A stretch of DNA of 64,000 nucleotides, taken from contig NZ_JAPNKE010000002.1 in the NCBI RefSeq assembly GCF_026626665.1, positions 9,630,001 through 9,694,000 of the forward strand, written 5' to 3'. Origin of the DNA: Nannocystis pusilla (GTDB lineage: Bacteria > Myxococcota_A > Polyangia > Nannocystales > Nannocystaceae). This document shows, in pieces, positions 1 to 17,673 of the stretch. Each line of letters opens with the position of its first letter. Positions within the stretch are counted from its first letter, which is position 1. The notes below the pieces were generated by a model. The model saw only the letters and a program-made list of their open reading frames with translations, made no database searches and had not been told where the DNA came from. Made by a program: the position numbers and the translations under genes.

Positions 1-2736
<2,736 letters not shown>

Positions 2737-2769
2737 TCACCCGGAGAAAGCGAACAAGGAGACACGGCC

Positions 2770-6972
<4,203 letters not shown>

Positions 6973-6980
6973 TGCGTCTC

Positions 6981-7015
6981 GACGGGGTCGGCGCAGGATG
7001 CGCCGACTCCCGTCC
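6981..7015 (+). terminator. Strong hairpin after rpoC
   Basis: A 15-bp stem with one bulged base and a GGA loop: arm GACGGGGTCGGCGCA pairs with TGCGCCGACTCCCGTC. It sits 8 bases after the rpoC stop. No U-tract follows, so it could be a Rho-independent-like terminator, an mRNA-stabilising 3' end or a processing site between the rpoBC and str units. Confidence 0.6.
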
Positions 7016-7184
7016 GTGGGAGGGGCGGGGAGCAGATCTCCCGATCACACCCCTGCGGCAGCACACGCGCGACGCGTGCCCCGCCCCCACAGCCCGGGCC
7101 TGGATTCGCACTCCAGGCCGTTCCTCCTCGCTCTGAGGGGTTCGGACGGCGGTCCGGCCCCCCGCGCCCCGCCGGCGGCGATGC

Positions 7185-7213
7185 TTGATCTGGCTGGCGC
7201 CCCCCTATATAAA
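7185..7213 (+). promoter_or_regulatory. Candidate sigma70 promoter of the str operon
   Basis: TTGATC at 7185-7190 and TATAAA at 7208-7213 are separated by 17 bases. The AT-rich -10 stands out in a region of nearly pure G and C. It lies about 120 bases upstream of rpsL with only leader sequence in between. Identified by eye. Confidence 0.6.
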
Positions 7214-7215
7214 CA

Positions 7216-7310
7216 GCCCCCCAGCCGCAGGGGGCAAAAGCGAACAGGTCCGACTCTCCGGGCTCGGACCTTGCGAAACCCACCACGGCTCTCCGGGCCT
7301 GAGCCCGGCC
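7216..7310 (+). promoter_or_regulatory. Structured leader of the str operon mRNA
   Basis: Three consecutive short hairpins precede rpsL: GCCCCC/GGGGGC at about 7217-7236, AGGTCCGA/TCGGACCT at about 7246-7271, and CCGGGC/GCCCGG around 7298-7313. Ribosomal protein operons are commonly regulated by binding of one product to such leaders. That function here is inference; I do not recognise a specific S7- or S12-binding fold. Confidence 0.35.
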
Positions 7311-7336
7311 CGAATTCTGGAAAGGCTTCACGGCGC

Positions 7337-7708
7337 ATGCCGACGATCAATCAGCTTGTCCGCAAGGGACGCGAACTGCAGAAGAAGAAGACGACGGCTC
7401 CGGCGCTGCGCGGTTGCCCGCAGAAGCGCGGCGTGTGCGTCCGCGTGTACACCTGCACGCCGAAGAAGCCGAACTCTGCGCTCCGCAAGGTCGCTCGCGT
7501 CCGTCTCACCAACGGCATGGAAGTGACCACGTACATCCCGGGCGAGGGTCACAACCTGCAGGAGCACTCGATGGTGCTGATCCGCGGCGGTCGCGTGAAG
7601 GACCTCCCCGGCGTCCGCTACCACGTCGTGCGCGGCACCCTCGACACCACCGGCGTCAACGGCCGTCGCCAGCGGCGCTCCAAGTACGGCGCCAAGCGCC
7701 CCAAGTAG
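7337..7708 (+). CDS. rpsL: 30S ribosomal protein S12
   Basis: Decoding-centre protein of the small subunit, 123 residues, the normal length. It starts at ATG 7337 (MPTINQLVRKGR), preceded by GGAAAGG. The conserved loops TPKKPNSALRKVARV and GGRVKDLPGVRYHVVRG contain the lysines altered in streptomycin resistance and look wild type. First gene of the str operon, 18 bases before rpsG. Confidence 0.98.
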   Translation: MPTINQLVRKGRELQKKKTTAPALRGCPQKRGVCVRVYTCTPKKPNSALRKVARVRLTNGMEVTTYIPGEGHNLQEHSMVLIRGGRVKDLPGVRYHVVRGTLDTTGVNGRRQRRSKYGAKRPK

Positions 7709-7726
7709 TGACTTAGAAGGACGACC

Positions 7727-8215
7727 ATGTCGCGCAAAGGTATCACCACGCGGAAGCGCCCGCAGAACGACATCCGGTACACCGACCACCCCGTGGACGT
7801 GAACCGGAACATTCACAAGTTCATCTGCGGCATCATGCGCGCCGGCAAGAAGTCGATCGCCGAGAAGATCGTCTTCGGCGCCTTCGACATCATCTCCGAG
7901 CGCACCAAGGACGACCCGGTCAAGGTGTTCGAGAAGGCGATCTCCAACGTCTTCCCGCGCCTCGAGGTCCGCTCGCGTCGCGTCGGCGGCTCCAACTACC
8001 AGGTCCCGATCGAGGTCCGCCCCGAGCGCGGCCAGGCCCTGGCGTACCGCTGGCTGATCGGCTTCGCTCGCTCGCGGCCCGAGAAGACCATGCGCGAGCG
8101 CCTCGCCAACGAGATGCTCGACGCGGCCCAGAACCGCGGCGGCGCCGTCAAGAAGCGCGAAGACACGCACAAGATGGCCGAGGCCAACAAGGCCTTCGCC
8201 CACTACCGCTGGTAG
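7727..8215 (+). CDS. rpsG: 30S ribosomal protein S7
   Basis: Primary 16S rRNA-binding assembly protein of the small-subunit head, 162 residues (usually about 156). It starts MSRKGITTRKRP at ATG 7727 with AAGGACGACC upstream. The conserved core (GGSNYQVPIEVRPERGQALAYRWL, split across the middle of the gene) and the C-terminal HKMAEANKAFAHYRW are intact. Followed by a 227-base gap before fusA, longer than elsewhere in this operon; the gap holds only GC-rich sequence and no recognisable gene. Confidence 0.97.
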   Translation: MSRKGITTRKRPQNDIRYTDHPVDVNRNIHKFICGIMRAGKKSIAEKIVFGAFDIISERTKDDPVKVFEKAISNVFPRLEVRSRRVGGSNYQVPIEVRPERGQALAYRWLIGFARSRPEKTMRERLANEMLDAAQNRGGAVKKREDTHKMAEANKAFAHYRW

Positions 8216-8442
8216 TCGACTTCACGGCTCGTCCCGCGCGGGCCGTTCGATCTTCTCTCCTCTCCTTCAGCTCCGGATGTCCGGCCCCTTCGCGGGCCAC
8301 CCGCCGATGACCCACTGACCCGAGCCGACAAGAGCGCGACAACCCTCGATTCTGCCCCGCGATCGGACCACTGGTCCCCTCGCAGCAGATCCCGAGCCGG
8401 GCCCCTCGCCTGCCATAACCCCTCCCGAGTTTGTGGAGACGG

Positions 8443-10624
8443 ATGGCCGGCGGAGCGGCCCTCGTGTCGTTCCCGAAACGGCTCCCCCCTCGTGCCATGC
8501 AATCCTCCAACGACATCGCGGCCATCCGAGACATCGGCATCATGGCCCACATCGATGCCGGGAAGACCACGACGACGGAACGCGTGCTCTTCTACACGGG
8601 GATCTCGCACAAGATGGGTGAGGTCCACGACGGCAACACCGTCATGGACTTCATGGAGCAGGAGCAGGAGCGTGGCATCACGATCACCTCCGCGGCGACC
8701 ACCTGCTTCTGGCGCGGTCACCGGATCAACCTGATCGACACCCCCGGGCACGTCGACTTCACGATCGAGGTCGAGCGCTCGCTCCGCGTGCTCGACGGCG
8801 CCGTGGCCGTGTTCGACGCCGTCGCCGGCGTGCAGCCGCAGACCGAGACGGTGTGGCGGCAGGCCGAGCGCTACCGCGTCCCGCGGATCGCCTTCGTCAA
8901 CAAGATGGACCGCGTCGGCGCCACGCTCGACCGCACCGTCGAGATGATGAAGTCCGTCCTGCACGCCCACCCCATGGTCGTGCAGATCCCCAACGGCCTC
9001 GAGTCGGCTTTCACCGGCGTCGTCGACCTCCTCACCATGGAGGAGATCGTCTGGACCGACGACAGCGGCACTCAGCTCACGCGCAAGTCGGTGACCGAGG
9101 AGCACGAGCTGCACACCGAGGCGGTCCTGGCCCGCGAGGCGCTGGTCGAGTCGGTGGCCGAGGTCGACGACGAGACGATGAACGTGTTCCTCGAGACAGG
9201 TGCCGCGGGCGTCCCGCTCGACCTGCTCAAGGCCGGCCTGCGCCGGGCGACGATCGCCAACAAGGGCGTCGCCGTGCTGTGCGGCACGGCGCTCAAGAAC
9301 AAGGGCATCCAGCCGCTGCTGGACGCCGTCATCGACTTCCTGCCGTCGCCGCTCGACATGCCGCCCGTGGTCGCCCGCCGCAAGGCCGACGACGGCGAGG
9401 TCCAGCGGCACGCGGCGGCCGAGGAGCCGCTGCTTGCGCTGGCGTTCAAGGTCGTCCACGACCCGCACCGCGGCCCGCTGGTGTTCCTGCGCGTCTACTC
9501 GGGCGTGCTCAAGGTCAAGGAGCAGATCCAGAACGTCACGCGCGATCGCAAGGAGCGGGTCAACAAGCTCCTGCAGGTCCACGCCAACAAGATGCAGGAG
9601 ATCGACGAGGTTTCGGCCGGCAACATCGCCGCCGCCGTCGGCTCCGCTTCACGACCACCGGCGACACGGTGGTCCTGGCGACCGACCGCGAGCAGGTGAT
9701 CTTGCCGGGCCTGGAGATCCCCGAGCCCGTGATTTTCCGCGCGATCGAGGCCAAGGCGACCGCCGACCAGGCGGCGCTGACCGAGGCGCTCGAGCGGATG
9801 CAGCGCGAGGACCCCAGCTTCACCGTGCGGGTCGACCCCGATTCGGGCCAGACGCTGATGGGCGGGCAGGGCGAGCTGCACCTGGAGATCATCGTCGACC
9901 GCATCGCCCGTGAGGCGCGCGTCCCGAGCAACGTCGGCAAGCCGCAGGTCGCCTACCGCGAGACGGTCGGCCAGCTGTTGACCCATCCCATCGAGTACGA
10001 CCGGGAGATCGGCGGCAAGCGGCAGTACGCCCGGATCGTCCTCGAGGTGGTCCCGCGCGAGCGCGGCGCCGGCAATTCGTTCGTCAACCTCATCCCCGAG
10101 CCGGTCCGCGAGCGCGGCCAGAAGCTCGAGCCGCCCAAGCTGCTGCCCGACATGATCGCGGCGGTCCGCGAGGGCGCCACCGATGCCCTGACCCGCGGCC
10201 CGCTGCTCGGCTACCCGCTGGTCGACGTCGAGGTTCGGCTGAAGGACGGCGCCTACGTCGAGGGCGACTCGACCGCCGTGAGCTTCGGGCGGCTGCCACC
10301 ATGGGCCTCATGGAGGCCTTCGAGAAGGCCGGCCCCCGCCTGCTCGAGCCGATGATGAAGGTCGAAGTCGAGGTCCCCGAGGACTTCACCGGACACGTGG
10401 TCAACGACCTGGGCGGCCGCCGCGGCCGTGTGCAGGGCATGGAGCCCCTCCGCGGGCTTCAGGTCATCGACGCGGAAGTTCCCCTCGCCGAGATGGTCGG
10501 GTATGCTACGGCGCTTCGTTCGGCCACCCAGGGCCGGGCGAGCTACACGATGCACTTCAGCCACTACGCCGAGGTCCCGAGCGACCGGCAGGCTGAGATC
10601 GTCACCCGCGCCCGCGGATATTAG
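8443..10624 (+). CDS. fusA: Elongation factor G, interrupted by two frameshifts
   Basis: Translocation GTPase. The P-loop AHIDAGKTTTTER, switch DTPGHVDFT and NKMD are visible near the N terminus, then domains II-V. Two single-base losses break it. At about 9641 the expected GLRFTTTGD is read as GSASRPP because one C is missing from GGCCTC. At about 10287 the expected SFGAAATMGLM is broken because a G run is one base short. After both repairs the protein is continuous to TAG 10624. ATG 8443 has GGAG five bases upstream; ATG 8497 (MQSSNDIAAIRDIG) fits family length better and is the alternative start. Both breaks look like consensus errors in an essential gene. Confidence 0.9.
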
Positions 10625-10729
10625 CGGTTTCTCTCACTCAGGCGACGCGATCGGGCTTTTCCAATCCTTGACTAGCTGGTAGATCCCGCCCCTCAGACTC
10701 CAACACCCCTCACTGAGCGAAGCACAGCC

Positions 10730-11929
<1,200 letters not shown>

Positions 11930-11970
11930 AGCTCGCTCGAGTACGCCGGCAAAGACCAAGGGATATCGCC

Positions 11971-12279
<309 letters not shown>

Positions 12280-12285
12280 GGCACC

Positions 12286-12939
12286 ATGGCCAAGCTCATC
12301 GTCAAAGACCTCACGGGCGCTCAGGTCGGCGAGATCGACGTCGCCGACGCGGTGTTCGCCGTCCCCGTGCGTGAGCACCTCCTGTGGGAGGTCGTGCGCT
12401 ACCAGCGGGCGGCTCGCCGCGCCGGTACGCACTCGACCCAGACCCGCGCCGAGGTCTCCATCACCGGCAAGAAGCTGCACAAGCAGAAGGGCACCGGCGG
12501 CGCCCGTCACGGCTCGCGCCGCGCCAACATCTTCCGCGGTGGCGGCCAGGTGTTCGGGCCCAAGCCGCGCAACTACGCCTTCCACGTCAACAAGAAGGTC
12601 ATGGCGAGCGCGCTGCGCACCGCTCTGACCGTGCGGGCCTCGAAGGGCGACCTGATCGTCATCCGCGACCTGCAGCTCGAGGCCGTCAAGACCAAGACCA
12701 TCGCCCAGGCGCTGACCACTCTCGGCGCGCCGAAGGCCCTGCTGGTCGACGCCGGCGACAACAAGAACCTGCGTCTCAGCACGCGCAACCTGGCAGCGGC
12801 GAGCTTCCTCGACGTCCGCGGCCTCAACGTCTACGACATCCTGCGCTTCCCCAAGCTGCTGATCTCGGAGACCTCGCTGCGCGCGGTCGAGGCCCGTCTG
12901 TCGGGCACCAAGTCCGACGCCCCGAAGGAGGTCGCATGA
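12286..12939 (+). CDS. rplD: 50S ribosomal protein L4
   Basis: Early-assembly protein whose loop lines the peptide exit tunnel; in enterobacteria it also represses the S10 operon. 217 residues. The tunnel loop is recognisable (KLHKQKGTGGARHGSRRANIFRGGG, spanning about 12472-12548). The stop overlaps the rplW start as ATGA. Gene order rpsJ-rplD without rplC is unusual. Confidence 0.96.
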   Translation: MAKLIVKDLTGAQVGEIDVADAVFAVPVREHLLWEVVRYQRAARRAGTHSTQTRAEVSITGKKLHKQKGTGGARHGSRRANIFRGGGQVFGPKPRNYAFHVNKKVMASALRTALTVRASKGDLIVIRDLQLEAVKTKTIAQALTTLGAPKALLVDAGDNKNLRLSTRNLAAASFLDVRGLNVYDILRFPKLLISETSLRAVEARLSGTKSDAPKEVA

Positions 12940-13235
12940 CCCCGCAGCAGATCATCGTCCGCCCGGTCGTCACCGAGAAGTCGACCGACGTGCAGGGCCG
13001 CCACAACCACTACGTGTTCGAGGTCGCCAAGGCCGCGAACAAGATCGAGATCCGCAAGGCCGTCGAGCTGGTGTTCGGCGTCCGCGTCCGGGACGTGCGC
13101 ACCATGGTCGTGCGCGGCGACCTCCGCCGAGTCGGCAAGTTCACCGGCAAGCAGCGGTCGTGGAAGAAGGCGATCGTCACCGTTCACCCCGGTGACTCGA
13201 TCGACCTCTACGGAGATCAAGCCGACAAGGGCTGA
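12936..13235 (+). CDS. rplW: 50S ribosomal protein L23
   Basis: Exit-tunnel rim protein and docking site for trigger factor and SRP, 99 residues. ATG 12936 overlaps the rplD stop. N-terminal IIVRPVVTEKST and the central YVFEVAKAANKIEIRKAVE are typical, followed by the extended loop with GKQRSWKKAIV. Trigger factor, its partner, begins at the far end of this window. Confidence 0.96.
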   Translation: MTPQQIIVRPVVTEKSTDVQGRHNHYVFEVAKAANKIEIRKAVELVFGVRVRDVRTMVVRGDLRRVGKFTGKQRSWKKAIVTVHPGDSIDLYGDQADKG

Positions 13236-13246
13236 AGGAGCGCACC

Positions 13247-14071
13247 ATGGGCATTAAAGTCTACAGGCCGACCTCCCCGGGCCGACGCGGCATGAGCGTC
13301 AACACCCGCGACCAGGTGACGGCGAGCGAGCCGCACCGGGCGCTGGTCGAGAAGATCGACCGCCACACCGGGCGCAACAACTACGGCCGCAAGACCTCGC
13401 GCTTCCGCGGCGGCGGTCACAAGCAGCTGTACCGCGTCATCGACTTCAAGCGCGACAAGTTCGGCGTGCCGGGCAAGGTCGCGACGGTCGAGTACGACCC
13501 GAACCGCACCACCTTCATCGCGCTCATCAACTACGCCGACGGCGAGAAGCGCTACATCCTCGCCCCCGAGGGTCTGAAGGTCGGCGACTCGGTGATCAGC
13601 GACCAGGCTGCCGACATCAAGCCGGGCAACAGCCTCCCGCTGCGCAACATCCCGGTCGGCACCATCATCCACAACCTCGAGATCAAGATCGGCAAGGGCG
13701 GCCAGCTGGTGCGCACCGCCGGCTCGGGCGCCCAGCTGATGGCGCGCGAGGGCGACTGGACGCAGGTCCGTCTGCCCTCCGGCGAGGTTCGTCGCGTCCA
13801 CATCGACTGCCGCGCCACCGTCGGCACGCTGAGCAACGGCGACCACAGCCGCGTCAGCCTCGGCAAGGCCGGCCGCACCCGCTGGCTCGGCATCCGTCCG
13901 CACAACCGCGGCGTCACCATGAACCCGGTCGACCACCCGATGGGCGGCGGCGAGGGCCGCACCTCCGGCGGCCGGCACCCCTGCTCGCCGTGGGGCATCC
14001 TGTCGAAGGGCTACCGCACGCGGCACAACAAGCGCACCGACGTCTTCATCGTCTCCCGTAGGAAGAAGTAA
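13247..14071 (+). CDS. rplB: 50S ribosomal protein L2
   Basis: 23S rRNA-binding protein at the peptidyl-transferase region, 274 residues. It begins MGIKVYRPTSPGRRGM. The RNA-binding core and the C-terminal GVTMNPVDHPMGGGEGR segment with the conserved histidine are intact. Eleven bases separate it from rplW, with GAAGGAG as ribosome binding site. Confidence 0.98.
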   Translation: MGIKVYRPTSPGRRGMSVNTRDQVTASEPHRALVEKIDRHTGRNNYGRKTSRFRGGGHKQLYRVIDFKRDKFGVPGKVATVEYDPNRTTFIALINYADGEKRYILAPEGLKVGDSVISDQAADIKPGNSLPLRNIPVGTIIHNLEIKIGKGGQLVRTAGSGAQLMAREGDWTQVRLPSGEVRRVHIDCRATVGTLSNGDHSRVSLGKAGRTRWLGIRPHNRGVTMNPVDHPMGGGEGRTSGGRHPCSPWGILSKGYRTRHNKRTDVFIVSRRKK

Positions 14072-14074
14072 CGC

Positions 14075-14353
14075 ATGGCACGCTCCATCAAGAAGGGCCC
14101 GTTCGCGGACTCCCACCTGGTCGAGAAGATCGAAGTCGCCCTCAAGGAGGGCAGCCGGCGCGTGGTCAAGACCTGGTCGCGCCGCTCCACGATCCTGCCG
14201 CAGTTCGTCGGCGCGAACGTGATGGTCCACAACGGTCACAAGTGGATCCCCATCTTCATCACCGAGAACATGGTCGGGCACAAGCTCGGCGAGTTCGCCC
14301 CGACCCGTACCTTCCGTGGTCACTCCGGCGACCGCAAGGCCACGAAGAAGTAA
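14075..14353 (+). CDS. rpsS: 30S ribosomal protein S19
   Basis: Small-subunit head protein contacting the A-site finger, 92 residues. MARSIKKGPFADSHL at the start and GHKLGEFAPTRTFRGHSGDRKATKK (split over the last 75 bases) are canonical. Tightly coupled to rplB (3 bases) and rplV. Confidence 0.98.
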   Translation: MARSIKKGPFADSHLVEKIEVALKEGSRRVVKTWSRRSTILPQFVGANVMVHNGHKWIPIFITENMVGHKLGEFAPTRTFRGHSGDRKATKK

Positions 14354-14367
14354 TCACCGAGGTACCC

Positions 14368-14703
14368 ATGGCCATCGCACGTCTCAGCCACGCGCGCATC
14401 ACCCCGCGAAAGGCCCGGATCATCGCCAACCTGATCCGCGGCAAGCAGGTCGCCCGCGCCATCGACGACCTTCGCTTCTTGCACAAGTCGGGCGCCAAGC
14501 AGTTCTTCAAGCTGCTCGTGTCCGCGGTCGCCAACGCCGAAGACACCGGCGACGTCAACGTCGACAACCTCGTCGTCACCAAGGTGACCGTCGATCAGGG
14601 CCCGACGCTCAAGCGCTGGCGCCCGCGGGCGATGGGCCGCGCCAATCGGATCCTCAAGAAGACCAGCCACATCCACCTCGAGGTGGCGGAGGTTCGCAGC
14701 TAA
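14368..14703 (+). CDS. rplV: 50S ribosomal protein L22
   Basis: Exit-tunnel protein, 111 residues. Start ATG 14368 (MAIARLSHARITPRKAR) is set by homology; longer upstream reading would run through rpsS. The hairpin region near the end (LKRWRPRAMGRANRILKKTSHIHL, about 14608-14682) is the macrolide-facing loop. The stop TAA shares its last base with the rpsC start. Confidence 0.97.
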   Translation: MAIARLSHARITPRKARIIANLIRGKQVARAIDDLRFLHKSGAKQFFKLLVSAVANAEDTGDVNVDNLVVTKVTVDQGPTLKRWRPRAMGRANRILKKTSHIHLEVAEVRS

Positions 14704-15375
14704 TGGGACAGAAAACACATCCGATCGGCTTCCGCATCGGCATCGTCCGCACCTGGGGCTCGAAGTGGTTCGAGCACACGCGCTACCGCCAGTGGCTGCA
14801 TGAGGACCTGAAGATCCGGCGCTTCCTGAAGAAGGAGCTCTACGCCGCCAGCATCGCCGACATCACGATCGAGCGGGCCGCCAACAAGCTGAAGATCAAC
14901 ATCTTCTCGGCGCGCCCCGGCATCATCATCGGCAAGCGCGGCGCCGGCGTCGAGGGCCTGAAGAAGAAGGTCTCCCGCCTGACCGAGTCCGAGGTGTTCC
15001 TGAACATCCAGGAGGTCCGCAAGGCCGAGACCAACGCAGCTGGTGGCCGAGAACATCGCCCAGCAGCTCGAGCGCCGCATCGCCTTCCGCCGCGCGCTCA
15101 AGCGGGCCATGCAGACCGCCATGAAGTTCGGCGCCAAGGGCATCCGCGTCGCCGCTTCGGGCCGCCTGGCCGGCGCCGAGATGTCGCGCCGCGAGACCTA
15201 CCGCGCCGGTGGCGTGCCGCTGCACACCCTGCGCGCCGACATCGACTACGGCTTCGCCGAGGCCCACACGACCGCCGGTGCGATCGGCGTGAAGTGCTGG
15301 ATCTTCAAGGGCGAGGTCTACGGCCAGCGCGCCACGCAACAGAACGACCCGCGCTTCCCGCGGCCCCAGAAGTAA
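14703..15375 (+). CDS. rpsC: 30S ribosomal protein S3, one frameshift
   Basis: mRNA-entry protein of the small subunit. The N-terminal part (MGQKTHPIGFRIGIVRTWGS and the KH motif IIIGKRGAGVEGLKKKV) is in one frame. After AETNA at about 15036 two C residues are missing and the rest (QLVAENIAQQLERRIAFRRALK to PQK) continues in another frame to TAA 15375. Repaired length is about 225 residues, normal for S3. Likely a sequencing error. Confidence 0.93.
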
Positions 15376-15390
15376 GCGAGGCATCCCAAC

Positions 15391-15807
15391 ATGCTCTCCC
15401 CATCCAGAGTCAAGTACCGCAAGGTCCAAAAGGGCCACATGGCCGGCCAGGCCAAGGGCGGGTCGGAGGTCTCCTTCGGCGACTTCGGCCTGCAGACCGT
15501 CGAGTGCGGGTGGCTGACCGCGCGCCAGATCGAGGCCGCTCGTATTGCGATCAACCGCCACGTCAAGCGCGGCGGCAAGCTCTACATCCGGGTGTTCCCG
15601 GACAAGCCCGTCTCGCGCAAGCCGGCCGAGACCCGCATGGGTAAGGGCAAGGGCGCCCCGGACTTCTGGGTCGCCGTTGTCCGCCCCGGCCGCGTCCTCT
15701 ACGAGATCGAGGGTGTCACCGAGGAGCTCGCCCGCGAGGCGTTCCTCCGCGCCCACCACAAGCTGCCGATCAAGACCCGCTTCATCCGAAGGGACACTGC
15801 CCTGTGA
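15391..15807 (+). CDS. rplP: 50S ribosomal protein L16
   Basis: Late-assembly protein of the tRNA-binding face, 138 residues. MLSPSRVKYRKVQKGHM, the GDFGLQTVECGWLTARQIEAAR helix and GKGKGAPDFWVAVVRPGR are family hallmarks. Its stop overlaps the GTG start of rpmC. Confidence 0.97.
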   Translation: MLSPSRVKYRKVQKGHMAGQAKGGSEVSFGDFGLQTVECGWLTARQIEAARIAINRHVKRGGKLYIRVFPDKPVSRKPAETRMGKGKGAPDFWVAVVRPGRVLYEIEGVTEELAREAFLRAHHKLPIKTRFIRRDTAL

Positions 15808-16010
15808 AAGCGCTCGAACTCCGCGAGAAGACCACCGAAGAGCTCACCGAGCTCGAGGGCCAGCTTCGCGACAAGCTCGTCCGCCTGAGCGTCGCCAAGG
15901 CGACCCAGCGGGCCACCAACTTCGCCCAGTTCGGCGCGCTGCGCCGCGACATCGCCCGCATCAAGACCGTCCTCCACGAGCGCGCTCGCGGCATCGCGGG
16001 AGAGGCATGA
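15804..16010 (+). CDS. rpmC: 50S ribosomal protein L29
   Basis: Small helical-hairpin protein near the tunnel exit, 68 residues. GTG start at 15804 overlaps the last codons of rplP. The central KLVRLSVAKATQ and the second helix RRDIARIKTVLHERARG fit the family. Confidence 0.94.
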   Translation: MKALELREKTTEELTELEGQLRDKLVRLSVAKATQRATNFAQFGALRRDIARIKTVLHERARGIAGEA

Positions 16011-16013
16011 GCC

Positions 16014-16301
16014 ATGACTGAGCAAGACACCACCACCGAGACCGAGACGCGCCAGCGCCGGGTCCTCACGGGCACCGTCGTGTCGGACAAGATGGACAAG
16101 ACCATCGTCGTCCAGGTGCAGCGGCGCTTCAAGCACCCCCGCTACCGCAAGTACGTCAGCGAGCGGCTGCGCTACAAGGCGCATGACGAGACCAACCAGG
16201 CCAAGGTCGGCGATGTTGTTCGCATCGTCAGCTGCCGGCCCCTGTCCCGCGAGAAGCGCTGGGCGCTCCAGGCGATCGTGGAGAAAGCGACGCTCGTATG
16301 A
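16014..16301 (+). CDS. rpsQ: 30S ribosomal protein S17
   Basis: 16S rRNA-binding OB-fold protein, 95 residues, with a Thr/Glu-rich N-terminal extension (MTEQDTTTETETRQRR) before the core RVLTGTVVSDKMDKTIVVQV. RRFKHPRYRKYV and GDVVRIVSCRPLSREKRW are conserved. The stop overlaps the rplN start by four bases. Confidence 0.96.
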   Translation: MTEQDTTTETETRQRRVLTGTVVSDKMDKTIVVQVQRRFKHPRYRKYVSERLRYKAHDETNQAKVGDVVRIVSCRPLSREKRWALQAIVEKATLV

Positions 16302-16666
16302 TTCAGGTCCAGTCCGTCCTCGACGTGGCCGACAACTCGGGCGCGCGCAAGCTGTTCTGCATCAAGGTGCTGGGCGGCTCGAAGCGCCGCTACGCGACCA
16401 TCGGCGACATCATCGTCGTCTCGGTCCGCGACGCGCTGCCGAACAGCAAGGTGAAGAAGGGCTCGGTCATGAAGGCCGTCATCGTCCGCACGCGCAAGGG
16501 CGTGCGTCGCGTCGACGGCAGCGTGATCCGCTTCGACACCAACAGCGCCGTCCTCATCGACGCGCAGAAGCAGCCGATCGGCACCCGCATCTTCGGGCCC
16601 GTGGCGCGCGAGCTGCGGCAGAAGAACTACCTCAAGATCATCTCGCTGGCGCCGGAGGTGCTGTGA
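16298..16666 (+). CDS. rplN: 50S ribosomal protein L14
   Basis: Subunit-interface protein, 122 residues, full length. MIQVQSVLDVADNSGARKL, IRFDTNSAVLID and GTRIFGPVARELR are all conserved. First gene of the classical spc unit; here it is translationally coupled on both sides (overlaps rpsQ and rplX). Confidence 0.98.
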   Translation: MIQVQSVLDVADNSGARKLFCIKVLGGSKRRYATIGDIIVVSVRDALPNSKVKKGSVMKAVIVRTRKGVRRVDGSVIRFDTNSAVLIDAQKQPIGTRIFGPVARELRQKNYLKIISLAPEVL

Positions 16667-16983
16667 TGCAGCGGATTCGTTCGGGCGACGAGGTCGTCGT
16701 CATCGCCGGAAAGCACAAGGGTCGTCGCGGCAAGGTGCTGCGAGTGGTGCCCGAGACCGACCGAGTGGTCGTGCAGGGTGTCAACGTCGTCACCAAGCAC
16801 GTCAAGCCCGGCAAAGAGAACCCCCAGGGCGGCATCGTGAAGCGCGAGGCCCCCGTCCACCTCTCCAACGTGATGCTCGCGGATCCGCAGTCGGGCGACC
16901 CGACGCGGGTGCGCTTCCAGGTCCTCGATGACGGCCGCAAGGTCCGCGTCGCGGTCAAGTCGGGCGAGCAGATCGACAAGTAA
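16666..16983 (+). CDS. rplX: 50S ribosomal protein L24
   Basis: Assembly-initiating large-subunit protein, 105 residues. It begins MQRIRSGDEVVVIAGKHKGR (KOW motif) and contains NVVTKHVKPGKENPQGGIVKREAPV-type sequence. ATG 16666 overlaps the rplN stop by one base. Confidence 0.96.
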   Translation: MQRIRSGDEVVVIAGKHKGRRGKVLRVVPETDRVVVQGVNVVTKHVKPGKENPQGGIVKREAPVHLSNVMLADPQSGDPTRVRFQVLDDGRKVRVAVKSGEQIDK

Positions 16984-16998
16984 CCGGAATTCGTCGTC

Positions 16999-17658
16999 AT
17001 GGCCAAGGCAGCACGCGCCGGCGGGGCACCTCCCGCCAAGAAGAAGGAAGCCGCCGGCTTCGGGTTCAAGTTTCAGCGGGTCCAGGAGGAGCCGCTCAAG
17101 CGCGAGGAGGGGTACGTACCCCGGCTCGTTCAAAAGTACAGCGAGGTCGCCAAGCCCGCGCTCGTCAGCGAGTTCGGCTACAAGAACGTCCTCAATGTGC
17201 CGCGGGTCGAGAAGATCGTGCTCAACATCGGTCTCGGCGAGGCGATTCGCCAGCCGAAGCTGCTCGAGCAGGCGTTCGAGGTGCTCGGCAACATCACCGG
17301 CCAGCGGCCGGTGGTGACACGCGCCAAGAAGTCGATCGCCACGTTCAAGCTCCGCGAGGGGATGAAGATCGGGTGCATGGTGACGCTGCGCGGCAACGTC
17401 ATGTGGGAGTTCCTCGATCGTCTGCTGACGATCGCCCTCCCGCGTACGCGTGACTTCCGTGGCGTCAGCCGCAAGGCCTTCGACGGCCGCGGCAACTACA
17501 CGCTCGGCGTCAAGGAAGTCCTCATCTTCCCCGAAGTCGACATCGACAAGCTCGACAAGGTGCCGGGCATGAACATCTGCATTCACACCTCGGCGGGCAC
17601 CGACGACGAGGGTCGCTCCCTGCTCGAGAAGCTCGGGATGCCGTTCCGGCGCGCCTAA
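16999..17658 (+). CDS. rplE: 50S ribosomal protein L5 with N-terminal extension
   Basis: 5S rRNA-binding protein, 219 residues against about 180 in most bacteria. The extra 35-40 residues are N-terminal and Ala/Lys-rich (MAKAARAGGAPPAKKKEAAG). The core starts around PRLVQKYSEVAKPALV and contains KIVLNIGLGEA, RAKKSIATFKLREGMKIG and the conserved FPEVDIDKLDK. rpsH follows after 15 bases, where rpsN would usually be. Confidence 0.95.
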   Translation: MAKAARAGGAPPAKKKEAAGFGFKFQRVQEEPLKREEGYVPRLVQKYSEVAKPALVSEFGYKNVLNVPRVEKIVLNIGLGEAIRQPKLLEQAFEVLGNITGQRPVVTRAKKSIATFKLREGMKIGCMVTLRGNVMWEFLDRLLTIALPRTRDFRGVSRKAFDGRGNYTLGVKEVLIFPEVDIDKLDKVPGMNICIHTSAGTDDEGRSLLEKLGMPFRRA

Positions 17659-17673
17659 GGAGGAGTCGCAACT

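Noticed and set aside
9195..9215. Module-like GAGACAGG in fusA
   Set aside because: Only the right arm is present and it encodes the conserved LETGA region of EF-G, so chance is sufficient.
9630..9660. Programmed frameshift in fusA
   Set aside because: No slippery heptamer or stimulating structure is apparent, and similar breaks occur in many other genes, pointing to sequence error.
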